In this document: piece after piece, positions 24,481-32,741 of the stretch
Layout of the letters: every line of letters starts with the position of its first letter
Numbering within the stretch: position 1 is the first letter of the stretch
NCBI GenBank assembly: GCA_035366835.1
Contig: DAOSIS010000028.1
Location: 1-42,997 of the forward strand
Length of the DNA stretch: 42,997 bases
Source: UBA6109 sp035366835
Lineage (GTDB): Bacteria; Desulfobacterota; Syntrophia; Syntrophales; UBA6109
Direction of reading: 5' to 3'
The notes under the pieces: model-generated
Database searches by the model: none
What the model saw: the letters and a program-made list of their open reading frames with translations, nothing else
What the model was told of the DNA's origin: nothing
Position numbers and translations under genes: made by a program

Positions 24481-25482
24481 TTGAAGATCGGGATCACCTA
24501 CGACCTGAGGTCGGATTACCTCGCCGAGGGCTACGGCGAAGAAGAAACGGCAGAGTTCGACCGTCCGGACACGATCGATGCAGTCGACGGGGCCTTGTGC
24601 TCCCTGGGATACCGGACCGACCGCATCGGTCACATCCGCCGCCTCACGGAACGACTGGCGGCTGGCGACCGCTGGACTCTCGTCTTCAACATCGCCGAAG
24701 GGCTTCACGGTTTCGGGAGAGAAGCCCAGATTCCTGCCCTGCTCGATGCCTACGAGATCCCCTACACCTTCTCCGACCCGCTGGTTTCTTCGCTGACTCT
24801 CCACAAGGGGATGGCGAAACACGTCATCCGTGACCTCGGCATCCCAACCCCCGATTTCGCCGTTGTCGAGACCGAAAGCGATCTCGCAGCGATCGCCATG
24901 CCTTTGCCGCTGTTCGCCAAGCCCGTTGCCGAGGGAACGGGCAAGGGAATCAACGCCTCTTCAAAGATCACGTCGCTGAGCCAGTTGAAGGATATCGTGT
25001 CAAGGCTTCTGAGCACGTACCGTCAGCCGGTTCTGGTGGAGCGCTTCCTTCCCGGCCGCGAATTCACCGTCGGCATCGTCGGAACCGGCGCAGATGCCGA
25101 AGCCCTCGGGACCATTGAGATCTACCTGAAGACGGAGGCGGAACAGGATGTCTATTCCTACGTCAACAAGGAGCGGTGCGAAGAACTGGTCGAATACCGA
25201 CTGGCCGAGGACGCGATCGCGCAGGACGCCGCCCGTACGGCCCTTGCTGCCTGGAGGGGACTCGGGTGCCGCGACGCGGGGAGAGTCGATCTTCGCGCCG
25301 ATGCCCAAGGCGTCTTGCACTTTCTGGAGATCAACCCTCTGGCGGGGATTCATCCTCAGCACTCCGACCTCCCCATTCTGTGCAACCTCAAGGGCATCCC
25401 TTACCGGGACCTGATCGCCCGGATCCTGTCATCGGCGCTGAAAAGAGTGCCGGACGACCGCCGTCGAAAAGAGAAGCGATGA
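24481..25482 (+). CDS. ATP-grasp ligase 1 (D-Ala-D-Ala ligase-like)
   Basis: A 333-aa ATP-dependent carboxylate-amine ligase of the D-alanine-D-alanine ligase fold. It starts at TTG 24481 (MKIGITYDLR), 54 nt after kamA. Features seen are a Rossmann-like N-terminal lobe ending in VFNIAEGLHGFGREAQIP (the usual substrate loop), K147 in FAKPVAEGTGKGI, the VERFLPGREFTVGI strand, and metal ligands D270, E283 and N285 in FLEINPLAGIHPQHSDLP. Typical Ddl has GMT and SLVP motifs at the end, which differ here, so cell-wall dipeptide synthesis is unlikely. It presumably joins an amino acid such as beta-lysine to another molecule. It overlaps the next gene by 4 nt. Confidence 0.85.
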   Translation: MKIGITYDLRSDYLAEGYGEEETAEFDRPDTIDAVDGALCSLGYRTDRIGHIRRLTERLAAGDRWTLVFNIAEGLHGFGREAQIPALLDAYEIPYTFSDPLVSSLTLHKGMAKHVIRDLGIPTPDFAVVETESDLAAIAMPLPLFAKPVAEGTGKGINASSKITSLSQLKDIVSRLLSTYRQPVLVERFLPGREFTVGIVGTGADAEALGTIEIYLKTEAEQDVYSYVNKERCEELVEYRLAEDAIAQDAARTALAAWRGLGCRDAGRVDLRADAQGVLHFLEINPLAGIHPQHSDLPILCNLKGIPYRDLIARILSSALKRVPDDRRRKEKR

Positions 25483-26432
25483 AGATCACCATCCTCCACG
25501 GCCAGCTTCCCCCGGAAGCCGGGCCTGACGAACAGGACGTCCTGGTTCAGATCGATTCCGTCTCGACTGCATTGCGCGAACTCGGCCACGAGACAGCTCC
25601 GCTTCCCCTTTCCCTGGACATGCAGACGGCAAGAGAAGAACTCCTCCGCCGTAGGCCGGATCTGGTGTTCAACCTCGTGGAGTCCGTCAACGGCAGCGGA
25701 CGGATGATTACCCTCGGCCCCCTGCTGTTGGAAGAATTGAATATTCCCTATACCGGTGCAAAGACCGACGCGATCTTTTTCACATCCAACAAGATTCTCA
25801 CCAAGAGAGTTCTGTCCCGAGAGGGCGTGCCGACGGCGCCGTGGCTCGAAACCGGCGACGACCTTCGGCACATCGGGCCGAAGGATCGCTACCTGATCAA
25901 ATCGGTCTGGGAGCATGCCTCCTGCGGCTTGGCGGACGACGCGTTCATCGAGGGCAACCCGGACCTGATCCGCGAGCGGCTGAAGCAGCCGTCCTGCTTC
26001 GCCGAAGCCTACATCGAAGGCCGTGAATTCAACCTGGCCATTCTGGCCGGTCCCGGCGGGCCGGAATTCCTGCCGCCCTCCGAGATCCTTTTCGAGGATT
26101 ACCCGCCCGAGAAACTCCGCATCGTCTGCTATCGTGCAAAATGGATCGAAGATTCCTTCGAGTACAGCCACACACCGCGGACATTCAAGTTCCGGAAGAA
26201 GGATTATGCCCTGCTGTCCCATATGAAGGAACTGGCCCTGCACTGCTGGAACGTCTTCCACCTGACCGGCTACGCCCGCGTCGATTTCCGCGTCGACCAG
26301 TCCGGAAAACCCTGGGTCCTGGAAATCAACGCCAATCCCTGCCTGTCCCCGGAGGGAGGTTTCGCCGCCGCCGCCCGCCATTCGGGCCTTTCCTATCGCG
26401 AAGTCATCCGCCGGCTCGTGGAGGATGTATGA
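25479..26432 (+). CDS. ATP-grasp ligase 2 (D-Ala-D-Ala ligase-like)
   Basis: A second ATP-grasp ligase of 317 aa, beginning at ATG 25479 within the stop of ligase 1 (ATGA). It shares the general plan (VFNLVESVNGSG loop at about 63-74; K141 in YLIKSVWEHASCGL; AEAYIEGREFNLAI; D269; E282 and N284 in LEINANPCLSPEGGFAAAA), but it differs strongly in detail from ligase 1. This is not a recent tandem duplication. The distinct C-terminal loop (CLSPEGGFAAAARHSGL) suggests a different acceptor. Two successive ligations, or two subunits of one enzyme, are both possible. It overlaps the acetyltransferase gene by 4 nt, with GGAGG just ahead. Confidence 0.85.
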   Translation: MKITILHGQLPPEAGPDEQDVLVQIDSVSTALRELGHETAPLPLSLDMQTAREELLRRRPDLVFNLVESVNGSGRMITLGPLLLEELNIPYTGAKTDAIFFTSNKILTKRVLSREGVPTAPWLETGDDLRHIGPKDRYLIKSVWEHASCGLADDAFIEGNPDLIRERLKQPSCFAEAYIEGREFNLAILAGPGGPEFLPPSEILFEDYPPEKLRIVCYRAKWIEDSFEYSHTPRTFKFRKKDYALLSHMKELALHCWNVFHLTGYARVDFRVDQSGKPWVLEINANPCLSPEGGFAAAARHSGLSYREVIRRLVEDV

Positions 26433-26935
26433 TCTCCTCTTCGCCGCTGTCCGGGATGACCTATCGCTCGACGCCGCGTCCCTCGGACCGGGGAGAGATT
26501 CGCCGGATGGTTGCGGGTACGGGTTTCTTCTCCCCTGCGGAGGTCGATATTGCCTTGGAGCTGGTCGACGACCGCCTTTCCCGCGGCGTCAAAAGCGACT
26601 ATCGGTTCCTGATTGCGGAGCGGGAGGGCCTCCTGATTGCATATACCTGCTTCGGCGCGATTGACGGCACGCTGAACAGTTATGATCTCTATTGGATCGT
26701 GGTGCGGAACGACCTTCGGAAGATGGGCATCGGCCGCGAACTCATGAAGCGGACCGAGGAGCGGATCCTGCGCAGCAGAGGCGGCAGGGTATATGTCGAC
26801 ACTTCTTCGCGGGAACAGTACGCCCCGACCCGCGCCTTCTACACGCGTTGCGGCTACCGCCAGGCCGCCCTTCTTCCCGATTTCTATGCGCCCGGGGACG
26901 GCAAGATCATCTTCGAGAAAATTCTTGCGCCATAA
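26429..26935 (+). CDS. GNAT-family N-acetyltransferase
   Basis: A 168-aa acyltransferase of the GNAT fold. The acetyl-CoA pyrophosphate loop is R97-KMG-IG (VRNDLRKMGIGRELM), and the C-terminal RAFYTRCGYRQAALLPDFY motif is typical. The start ATG 26429 lies in the stop of ligase 2. In the archaeal and bacterial AblA/AblB pathway, lysine 2,3-aminomutase is paired with a beta-lysine acetyltransferase that makes the compatible solute N-epsilon-acetyl-beta-lysine. This gene may do a similar step on beta-lysine or on a ligated product. Last gene of the cluster; a GC-rich 203-nt gap follows. Confidence 0.85.
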   Translation: MISSSPLSGMTYRSTPRPSDRGEIRRMVAGTGFFSPAEVDIALELVDDRLSRGVKSDYRFLIAEREGLLIAYTCFGAIDGTLNSYDLYWIVVRNDLRKMGIGRELMKRTEERILRSRGGRVYVDTSSREQYAPTRAFYTRCGYRQAALLPDFYAPGDGKIIFEKILAP

Positions 26936-27138
26936 ACCCCTTGCATTTTGGGTCGGATTCCGATACACAGCGCGCGACATTCGGAGCCGCCCGGGAGCGC
27001 TCCCGCGTTCCTGCCGAACCGCCCTCTCCGTTAAACGTCGGCCCCTCCCCGGCGGCAGTTTCACACCGGCCCCTGGCTGGCAGGTCTGATCCCATTGTAC
27101 AGAAATCGGCCCGTATCGCACCTCAAGGAGGAAGGATC

Positions 27139-27759
27139 ATGCGCCTCATCCCCAAGGAAGAAAAGTTTTTCGATCTGTTCGAGGAACTGGCGGATAAGAT
27201 CGAAGAGGGAGGGAAGCTGTTCCAGGAGTTGCTGGACGATTATGCCTCAATCGAAACGAAAATCGTCAAACTCAAGGAAATCGAGCACGAGGCAGACGTC
27301 ATCACGCACGGGACGTACGAAAAAATGCACCGGACCTTTCTGACGCCCCTCGACCGCGAAGACGTCTACCGTCTGGTCAACACCATGGACAGCGTTCTCG
27401 ACACGATCGAAGCCGCCGCCGTCCGCATGTCGCTTTACAAAATCAAGTCGCCTTCACCGCAAATTTTCCAGCAGGTGCGGATTCTCAATCAGGCGATCGC
27501 CGCCGTCAAGCGAGCCGTCCATGCGCTGCGGGACATGAAGCATGCCCGTGTGATCCTGGATGCCTGCGTGGAGGTCAACACGCTGGAAAACGCCGGCGAT
27601 CAGGTCCTGCGAACGACGATGGCCTATCTGTTCGAACATGAAAAGGACATCTTCGAGTTGATCAAATTCAAGGAGATCGCCGAGCGGATCGAAGAGGCCA
27701 TCGACCTGTGCGAAGACGTGTCCAACGTCGCGGAAGGCATCGTACTGAAACATGGCTGA
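27139..27759 (+). CDS. DUF47 PhoU-like partner of Pit phosphate transporter
   Basis: A 206-aa all-helical cytoplasmic protein of the DUF47 (PhoU-like) family that accompanies Pit permeases and probably regulates phosphate uptake. Visible stretches typical of the family are a first helix FFDLFEELADKIEEGG, an E-x-x-AD repeat (KEIEHEADVITHGTYEKMHRTF) and a second related repeat (VNTLENAGDQVLRTTMAYLF). The last helix is rich in Glu (IAERIEEAIDLCEDVSNVAEGIVLKHG). The start at 27139 follows AAGGAGGAAGG. It overlaps the pit gene by 8 nt, and this coupling supports the assignment. Confidence 0.92.
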   Translation: MRLIPKEEKFFDLFEELADKIEEGGKLFQELLDDYASIETKIVKLKEIEHEADVITHGTYEKMHRTFLTPLDREDVYRLVNTMDSVLDTIEAAAVRMSLYKIKSPSPQIFQQVRILNQAIAAVKRAVHALRDMKHARVILDACVEVNTLENAGDQVLRTTMAYLFEHEKDIFELIKFKEIAERIEEAIDLCEDVSNVAEGIVLKHG

Positions 27760-28759
27760 TTCGCTCTCCTGGATTCTCGTCATTGTCGTGGCGGCGCTGG
27801 CCTTCGATTTCATCAACGGTTTCCACGATTCCGCCAATTCCATCTCGACCGTCGTCTCGACACGCGTCCTTTCGCCGAAGTACGCCGTCTTGTGGGCCGC
27901 TTTCTTCAACTTTTCGGCCGTCCTGTTCGTCGGCGTCCCCGTCGCCAAGATGATCGGCACCGGAATCATCAGCCCCACGGCCATCGACAACCTGGTCGTC
28001 CTTGCTGCCCTGGGCGGAAGCATCGCCTGGAATCTGTTCACGTGGTACTCCGGTCTGCCGAGCAGCTCCTCTCACGCCCTGATCGGCGGCCTCATCGGAG
28101 CCGGTCTCGTCAAAGGCGGATCTCCCGTTCTGCTCTGGAACGGCATCGCCAAGACCGCGGCGTTCATCGTTCTGTCTCCGGCGATCGGGCTTGCCCTCGG
28201 CCTGATGCTGATGGTCTTCGCCATCCGCCTGAGCTGGAAATCCACCCTGGCCCGTTCCGACCGCGTATTCCGCAAACTGCAGCTCCTTTCCGCGGGAGTG
28301 TACAGCCTGGGCCATGGGCTCAACGACGCCCAGAAGACCATGGGCGTCATCGCCATTGTCCTCTTCAACGGAGGGTTTCTCGGTCCCACCTTTTACATCC
28401 CTTTCTGGATCGTCCTTTCGTGCTACCTGGTGATCGCCCTGGGAACCATGACGGGAGGTTGGCGCATCGTCAAGACCATGGGGACGCGGATCACGAAACT
28501 CGAACCCATCGGCGGCTTCTGCGCGGAGACGGCTGCCGCCCTGGCGATCATCGGGGCGTCCCTTGGGGGCATCCCCGTGAGCACGACGCACACGATTACG
28601 GGGGCCATCGTGGGGGTGGGGACGACGACGAGGTTGACGGCCGTCCGCTGGGGCGTGGCGGGCAGCATCGTCTGGGCGTGGATTCTGACGATTCCCGCAA
28701 CGGCGCTGATCTCGGCGGCGCTCTATGCCGGCGCCCGCCGCCTGCTATCCCTCGGCTGA
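27752..28759 (+). CDS. pit: Inorganic phosphate transporter, Pit family
   Basis: Low-affinity cation-coupled phosphate permease of the inner membrane, 335 aa with about ten helices. Pit hallmark segments are AFDFINGFHDSANSISTVVST near residue 20 and the inverted-repeat counterpart GHGLNDAQKTMGVIA in the middle, plus TWYSGLPSSSSHALIGGLIGAGL and VSTTHTITGAIVGVG near the end. Length is in the family range of bacterial and archaeal Pit proteins. It starts inside the DUF47 gene, and its last 15 nt overlap the 3-prime end of the convergent AI-2E-type permease gene. Confidence 0.94.
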   Translation: MADSLSWILVIVVAALAFDFINGFHDSANSISTVVSTRVLSPKYAVLWAAFFNFSAVLFVGVPVAKMIGTGIISPTAIDNLVVLAALGGSIAWNLFTWYSGLPSSSSHALIGGLIGAGLVKGGSPVLLWNGIAKTAAFIVLSPAIGLALGLMLMVFAIRLSWKSTLARSDRVFRKLQLLSAGVYSLGHGLNDAQKTMGVIAIVLFNGGFLGPTFYIPFWIVLSCYLVIALGTMTGGWRIVKTMGTRITKLEPIGGFCAETAAALAIIGASLGGIPVSTTHTITGAIVGVGTTTRLTAVRWGVAGSIVWAWILTIPATALISAALYAGARRLLSLG

Positions 28760-29806
28760 TCCATCCGTCCCGAAGATTTCTTCGGACATCTCCCACACCG
28801 TGATGAGGAGGGCCGTAATGATCGGTCCCAGAACGAAGCCCGACATGCCGAACAGCGAGATGCCTCCCAGGGTGGACAGAAAGATCAGCAGCGGGTGCAT
28901 CTGCACGTCTTTTCCCAGCAGGAGCGGACGCAGCAGGTTGTCAGCCATGCTGATGACGGCGACGCCGTAGACGAGAACGGCGATGCCTTTCCAGAGCGCC
29001 CCGGAAAAGATCAGCAGAAGGCCCGCGGGGGCCCAGACGATCGAACATCCCACGGCGGGCACGATGGACGTGAAGATCATGATCACGCCCCAGACCAATG
29101 CCCCCTTGATGCCCACGGCGAAGAAAATGATGCTGCCCAGGATGCCCTGGATTCCTCCGATAATGAGCGTGACTTTGATCGTCGCCCGCGCAGTCGCGGC
29201 GAATCGCTGGTAGAGCGCCTTCTCCCGCACGTCGCCCAACGGGATGAGGCGCATGACCATGGACAGGAATCTGTCCCCATCGCGCAGGAAAAAGAACAGA
29301 GTATAGAGCATCACGGCGAACTGGACAAGAAACAGAAGGGTGTTCTGCGTCAGGGAGCGAAGCTGGTCAAGAAAGAAACCGGCGATCCCCTTGTAGACCT
29401 CCGCGAACCGTTCGCTCCAGGAACCCGACGGGATCTGGATGCGCTCGTAAAATGGCAATCTCTCCAGAAAATCCTGCAGACTCTGCATGCCGTTCCGAAG
29501 CTGCGCACCGCCCGAACTGATCGCGTCGTACAATTGCACCGATTCGGCGACAAGCACGGTTCCGACGATAGCCGCCGGGATGAAGATCAGAATGACGACG
29601 AGCGCGAGCGTCACGGCGGCGGCGGCGGATTTTCCCCGCAGCACCGTCTCGAGCCGCCGGCAGAGCGGCCGGAAGATCGCCGCGATCACCGCGGCCCAGA
29701 AGATGGGGAAGAAGAAGGACTTCAAGAGCAACAGGAAAAGCAGCGTTACACCGATCAGCAGCGCGAGAAAGACGATCTCCCGGTTCTTCGTCCTGCCCTG
29801 TTTCAT
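28745..29806 (-). CDS. AI-2E-type (DUF20) membrane transporter
   Basis: A 353-aa integral membrane protein of the AI-2E/YdiK (UPF0118) family, with about seven to eight helices. The N-terminus MKQGRTKNREIVFLALLIGV at ATG 29806 fits the family; 18 further codons to 29860 are possible but look unrelated. Family marks are FPIFWAAVIAAIFRPLCRRL, LYTLFFFLRDG and the C-terminal FLSTLGGISLFGMSGFVLGPIITALLI, the last being the most conserved part. Substrates differ among members (autoinducer-2 or Na+/H+ in a few cases) and cannot be told here. It is convergent to pit with a 15-nt overlap and is preceded by the FMN-type protein on the same strand. Confidence 0.88.
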   Translation of the reverse strand: MKQGRTKNREIVFLALLIGVTLLFLLLLKSFFFPIFWAAVIAAIFRPLCRRLETVLRGKSAAAAVTLALVVILIFIPAAIVGTVLVAESVQLYDAISSGGAQLRNGMQSLQDFLERLPFYERIQIPSGSWSERFAEVYKGIAGFFLDQLRSLTQNTLLFLVQFAVMLYTLFFFLRDGDRFLSMVMRLIPLGDVREKALYQRFAATARATIKVTLIIGGIQGILGSIIFFAVGIKGALVWGVIMIFTSIVPAVGCSIVWAPAGLLLIFSGALWKGIAVLVYGVAVISMADNLLRPLLLGKDVQMHPLLIFLSTLGGISLFGMSGFVLGPIITALLITVWEMSEEIFGTDGSAEG

Positions 29807-29879
29807 GATGGCATCCTGCTCTTCGCGCCGCTGGCCGACCGTGCGACCCGCTACCGTCATCGCGAGGTTTCAGGCCCGT

Positions 29880-30356
29880 TCAGGCTTTCGGCGACGACGC
29901 CGGCGACTGCTTACCGGTCATGGAATCGATGTCGATGCGAATCACCGCCGTCTTGGCGACGATGTCTTCCGCACCGCTCCCCTCGTCTCTGCCCGTGTAT
30001 TTCCTCACAATCGCCGCCAGCACCTCCCTCTTTTCCGCTTCAGACTCCACCAGAGAGGCCTTTCCGTAACCGATGACGCTTCGGTAGCGCATACTCCACC
30101 CGCAGGCGCAGGTCGAAGGGACCGGCCCCCCGATGACGGAGGCCTCGAAGCATACGCGGTCGTTTTTCTGGAGCAGATCGATCTTCTTTCCTCGGGGCGA
30201 TCCGTGGAAATACAGGCAACCGCCGAGATAGACGTAACTCATCGGAACGACGTAGGGGTCGTTCCCCAAGGCAAGACCCACGCGGCATACCTGGGCTTCT
30301 GCAAGAATCTCTCCCATGGCGAGGGGATCACGGATTTCCTTGTCCTTGCGGTTCAT
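29880..30356 (-). CDS. Pyridoxamine 5'-phosphate oxidase-like flavin-binding protein
   Basis: A 158-aa split-barrel flavin-binding protein of the pyridoxamine oxidase/NimA-like group. The start at 30356 (MNRKDKEIRDP) follows GGAGAG and is supported over a longer frame to 30425. The conserved run RVGLALGNDPYVVPMSYVYLGGCLYFHGSPRGKKIDLL is visible in parts (for example YVVPMSYVYLGG and FHGSPRGKKIDLL), and VCFEASVIGG follows. Length fits. Likely an FMN- or F420-dependent oxidoreductase; substrate unknown. It is divergent from the RNA methyltransferase gene across 184 nt that hold no supported gene. Confidence 0.87.
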   Translation of the reverse strand: MNRKDKEIRDPLAMGEILAEAQVCRVGLALGNDPYVVPMSYVYLGGCLYFHGSPRGKKIDLLQKNDRVCFEASVIGGPVPSTCACGWSMRYRSVIGYGKASLVESEAEKREVLAAIVRKYTGRDEGSGAEDIVAKTAVIRIDIDSMTGKQSPASSPKA

Positions 30357-30540
30357 TTCTTCTCTCCCGGCGAATGCTTTCCTCTTCGCGAGCCCATCGC
30401 GTTTGAGGCGTATCGGCAAACGCAATTATCGAAACATTTTGAGGGCGCCTTGTCAATGGCCTCAACCGGCAGGGTCTTTTTCCTCTTGCCGGTTCCCGTC
30501 GTTGTGCTACAGTCGCCGCCGGAGGCGAAACGGAAGAAAC

Positions 30541-31731
30541 ATGCTCTGGACAGCGAAAAGCAGGATTCTGGTCACCTGCGCCAAGGGAGTCGGTCCCTAT
30601 CTGAAGGGCGAGATCGCATCGCTGGGATTTCGCGTCCGCCTGGAAACGCCGACGTTCGCGGAAACGGAAGGTTCCCTTGCCGACGCCATGCGCCTGAACC
30701 TGCACCTGCGCACGGCCCAGCGTGTGCTGTATTCCATGGATTCCTTCTCTGCGTCCCATCCCGACGAGCTGTATGCACGGATGAAGCGGCACCCCTGGGA
30801 AGATATTCTCGCCGACGGCAGCCCGCTTTCCGTGACCAGCTTCGCGGATACCCCATCAGTCCGGGATGGCCGCTATATCAACCAGCGCGCCAAGGATGCC
30901 ATCGTCGACCGGATCCGCGACCGTCGGAAAACCCGCCCCGACTCCGGCCCCGAACGCCTGGGCGCGGTCGTCCACGTCCATTGGAGCGCAAGAAACATTT
31001 CCGTCTACCTGGACACGTCCGGCGAGCCCCTGTACCGCCGCGGCTACCGCCGCGTTCCTCTGGAAGCGCCCCTGCAGGAGACACTGGCAGCGGCCATTCT
31101 TCTGGCAACAGGGTGGAACGGGCAGGGGAATTGCCTCAATCCCATGTGCGGAAGCGGAACCATCGCCATCGAGGCGGCATTCATGGCGCTGAAGATCGCT
31201 CCCGGTTTCCTGCGGAAGAATTTCGGCTTCATGCATCTGCGGGGATTCCGGCGCGAATCGTGGGAGCATCTCCGCGAAGATGCGGGGCGAAGACGCAGAA
31301 AAGAGACGGAAGGCTTTTTCCTCGCAACGGACATCCGCCGCGAAGCCCTCGAGGCTGCGCGCATCAACGCCCGGACGGCCGGCGTCGAAACGGCCCTTGT
31401 CTTCCGCCAGGAAGACTTCGCGGACACCGCCGCCCCCGGAGGGGAGGGCATCGTCGTCCTCAACCCCCCTTACGGCGAAAGAATGGGAGACGCAACGATG
31501 CTGGCCACGCTCTACCGGGCGATCGGCGACTTCTTCAAGCACCGCTGCCAAGGATACCGCGGGTACATCTTCACCGGCAATCCGGATCTTGCCAAAGAGG
31601 TCGGCCTGCGGACGAAACGAAGGATCCCCTTTTTCAACGGCGACATTCCCTGCCGCCTCCTGGAATACGAGTTGTACGCGGGGAGCCGCAAGGGCAAATA
31701 CGCAGAGGCGAAGGAGGTACACCGCCCGTGA
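30541..31731 (+). CDS. THUMP-domain class I SAM rRNA methyltransferase (RlmL/YpsC-like)
   Basis: A 396-aa RNA guanine-N2 methyltransferase. The N-terminus contains the ferredoxin-like and THUMP region (VTCAKGVGPYLKGEIASLGF, then HWSARNISVYLDTSGEPLYRRGYR, which are family-typical). The C-terminal Rossmann domain has motif I NPMCGSGTIAIEAA and the catalytic NPPYGERMG. This combination is that of RlmL (N-terminal half) and bacterial YpsC-type enzymes acting on 23S rRNA. The start at 30541 is behind GGAGGCGAAACGG. It overlaps murI at its end (stop TGA shares bases with the GTG/ATG start). Confidence 0.92.
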   Translation: MLWTAKSRILVTCAKGVGPYLKGEIASLGFRVRLETPTFAETEGSLADAMRLNLHLRTAQRVLYSMDSFSASHPDELYARMKRHPWEDILADGSPLSVTSFADTPSVRDGRYINQRAKDAIVDRIRDRRKTRPDSGPERLGAVVHVHWSARNISVYLDTSGEPLYRRGYRRVPLEAPLQETLAAAILLATGWNGQGNCLNPMCGSGTIAIEAAFMALKIAPGFLRKNFGFMHLRGFRRESWEHLREDAGRRRRKETEGFFLATDIRREALEAARINARTAGVETALVFRQEDFADTAAPGGEGIVVLNPPYGERMGDATMLATLYRAIGDFFKHRCQGYRGYIFTGNPDLAKEVGLRTKRRIPFFNGDIPCRLLEYELYAGSRKGKYAEAKEVHRP

Positions 31732-32555
31732 TGGCCGACATCCCCGAGCCCTCCAGTCCGATCGGCGTGTTCGATTCCGGCATCGGGGGCCTGACCGTGG
31801 TACAGTCGCTTCTGCGATGCCTTCCGCAGGAAAGAATCCTCTACTTCGGCGATACGGCCCGCGTGCCCTACGGCGTGCGTTCGGCAGCAACCATCTGCTC
31901 CTATGCCACGGAGGTCGCAGCCTTCCTTCTGCGGCGGAACGTGAAGCTCCTCATCATCGCCTGCAACACCATTGCCGCCGTCGCCGCTCCCGCCGTCAGG
32001 GGTATCTCCGGCGTCCCCGTCCTCGACGTCATCGATGCCGGCGCGAGACAGGCCGCCCGGGCGACACGCAACGGACGCATCGGCATCATCGGCACGCCGG
32101 CGACGGTCAACAGCCGCGCCTACGAGAAGGTCCTTCAAGGGGTCATATCCGGTGTCCGGACCTTCTCCCGTGCCTGTCGGCTTTTCGTCCCCCTCGCGGA
32201 AGAAGGCTGGTTCGACCATCCTGTCACGAAGCTGGTGGCCGAGGAATATCTGCGGCCGCTGCTCGCGGAAAACGTGGATACCCTGATTCTGGGCTGCACG
32301 CACTATCCCCTGCTCAGGCCGCTCATCGCCGAGGTCGCAGGTCCTGGGGTCGCGCTCGTCGACTCTGCGGACGCGATGGCGGAACGGACGAAACGCCTTC
32401 TGGAGGAGTCCGGGCAAGCCAATCCCTCCGGGAATCGCCCCGAACACCGCTTCTTCATCACTGACCTTCCCGACCGTTTCCAGGCCATCGGTGAGGGCTT
32501 CCTGGGCCGCCCTCTTCGAAATCTGGAAGTCGTCCGCCTGACCCCCGAACGGTAG
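31731..32555 (+). CDS. murI: Glutamate racemase MurI
   Basis: Interconverts L- and D-glutamate to supply peptidoglycan D-Glu. The 274-aa product has the two catalytic cysteines C78 (IIACNTIAA) and C189 (GCTHYPLL), the N-terminal IGVFDSGIGGLTVV and YFGDTARVPYG motifs, and the expected length. The start may be ATG 31731, or GTG 31728 three bases before; AAGGAGG is better spaced for the GTG. It overlaps the upstream methyltransferase stop. It is the only racemase gene in the window; D-Glu could also feed the poly-gamma-glutamate system encoded far upstream, but that link is only suggestive. Confidence 0.95.
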   Translation: MADIPEPSSPIGVFDSGIGGLTVVQSLLRCLPQERILYFGDTARVPYGVRSAATICSYATEVAAFLLRRNVKLLIIACNTIAAVAAPAVRGISGVPVLDVIDAGARQAARATRNGRIGIIGTPATVNSRAYEKVLQGVISGVRTFSRACRLFVPLAEEGWFDHPVTKLVAEEYLRPLLAENVDTLILGCTHYPLLRPLIAEVAGPGVALVDSADAMAERTKRLLEESGQANPSGNRPEHRFFITDLPDRFQAIGEGFLGRPLRNLEVVRLTPER

Positions 32556-32673
32556 CCGTTGGCTTTCGCGCGACGGTTGTGCTATAGAGAATGCCATGTT
32601 ACGAGTGTTTGTATATTGGGATATCCGTTTCCAGTTCTTGTCCTCCATATGCAATCACCAGCAAGCCAGACAT

Positions 32674-32722
32674 TGACCCCCTAGCGGTACGGTCACGACC
32701 CGCCATCGAGCGGGCATTTTTT
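32674..32722 (+). terminator. Hairpin and T-tract in the corC leader (terminator or attenuator)
   Basis: CCCGC (32699-32703), a 6-nt loop and GCGGG (32710-32714) form a GC hairpin followed by T6 (32717-32722), an intrinsic-terminator pattern. It ends only about 20 nt before the corC start codon. An upstream TGACC (32674-32678) can pair with GGTCA (32691-32695), a stem that does not overlap the terminator hairpin. It may simply end the murI transcript, or it may be a conditional terminator in the corC leader. Confidence 0.55.
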
Positions 32723-32741
32723 GCAGAGGAACGCATCAACA

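Noticed and set aside
23284..24822. A 512-codon minus-strand frame opposite kamA
   Set aside because: Antisense shadow of a gene with clear catalytic motifs on the plus strand.
24481..26432. The two ATP-grasp genes as duplicate cell-wall D-Ala-D-Ala ligases (ddl)
   Set aside because: Both lack the usual terminal Ddl motifs, differ greatly from each other and lie with kamA and an acetyltransferase, not with mur genes.
26992..27005. Perfect palindrome CGGGAGCGCTCCCG after the acetyltransferase gene
   Set aside because: It has no T-tract, so not a clear terminator; a 14-nt GC palindrome in such DNA can be chance. It may weakly terminate the operon.
29487..32555. A very long plus-strand open frame (about 1022 codons) ending at the murI stop
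   Set aside because: Only its 3-prime part is murI. The rest runs antisense to the AI-2E-type and flavin-binding genes and out of frame through the RNA methyltransferase, with low-complexity Arg/Pro-rich translation.
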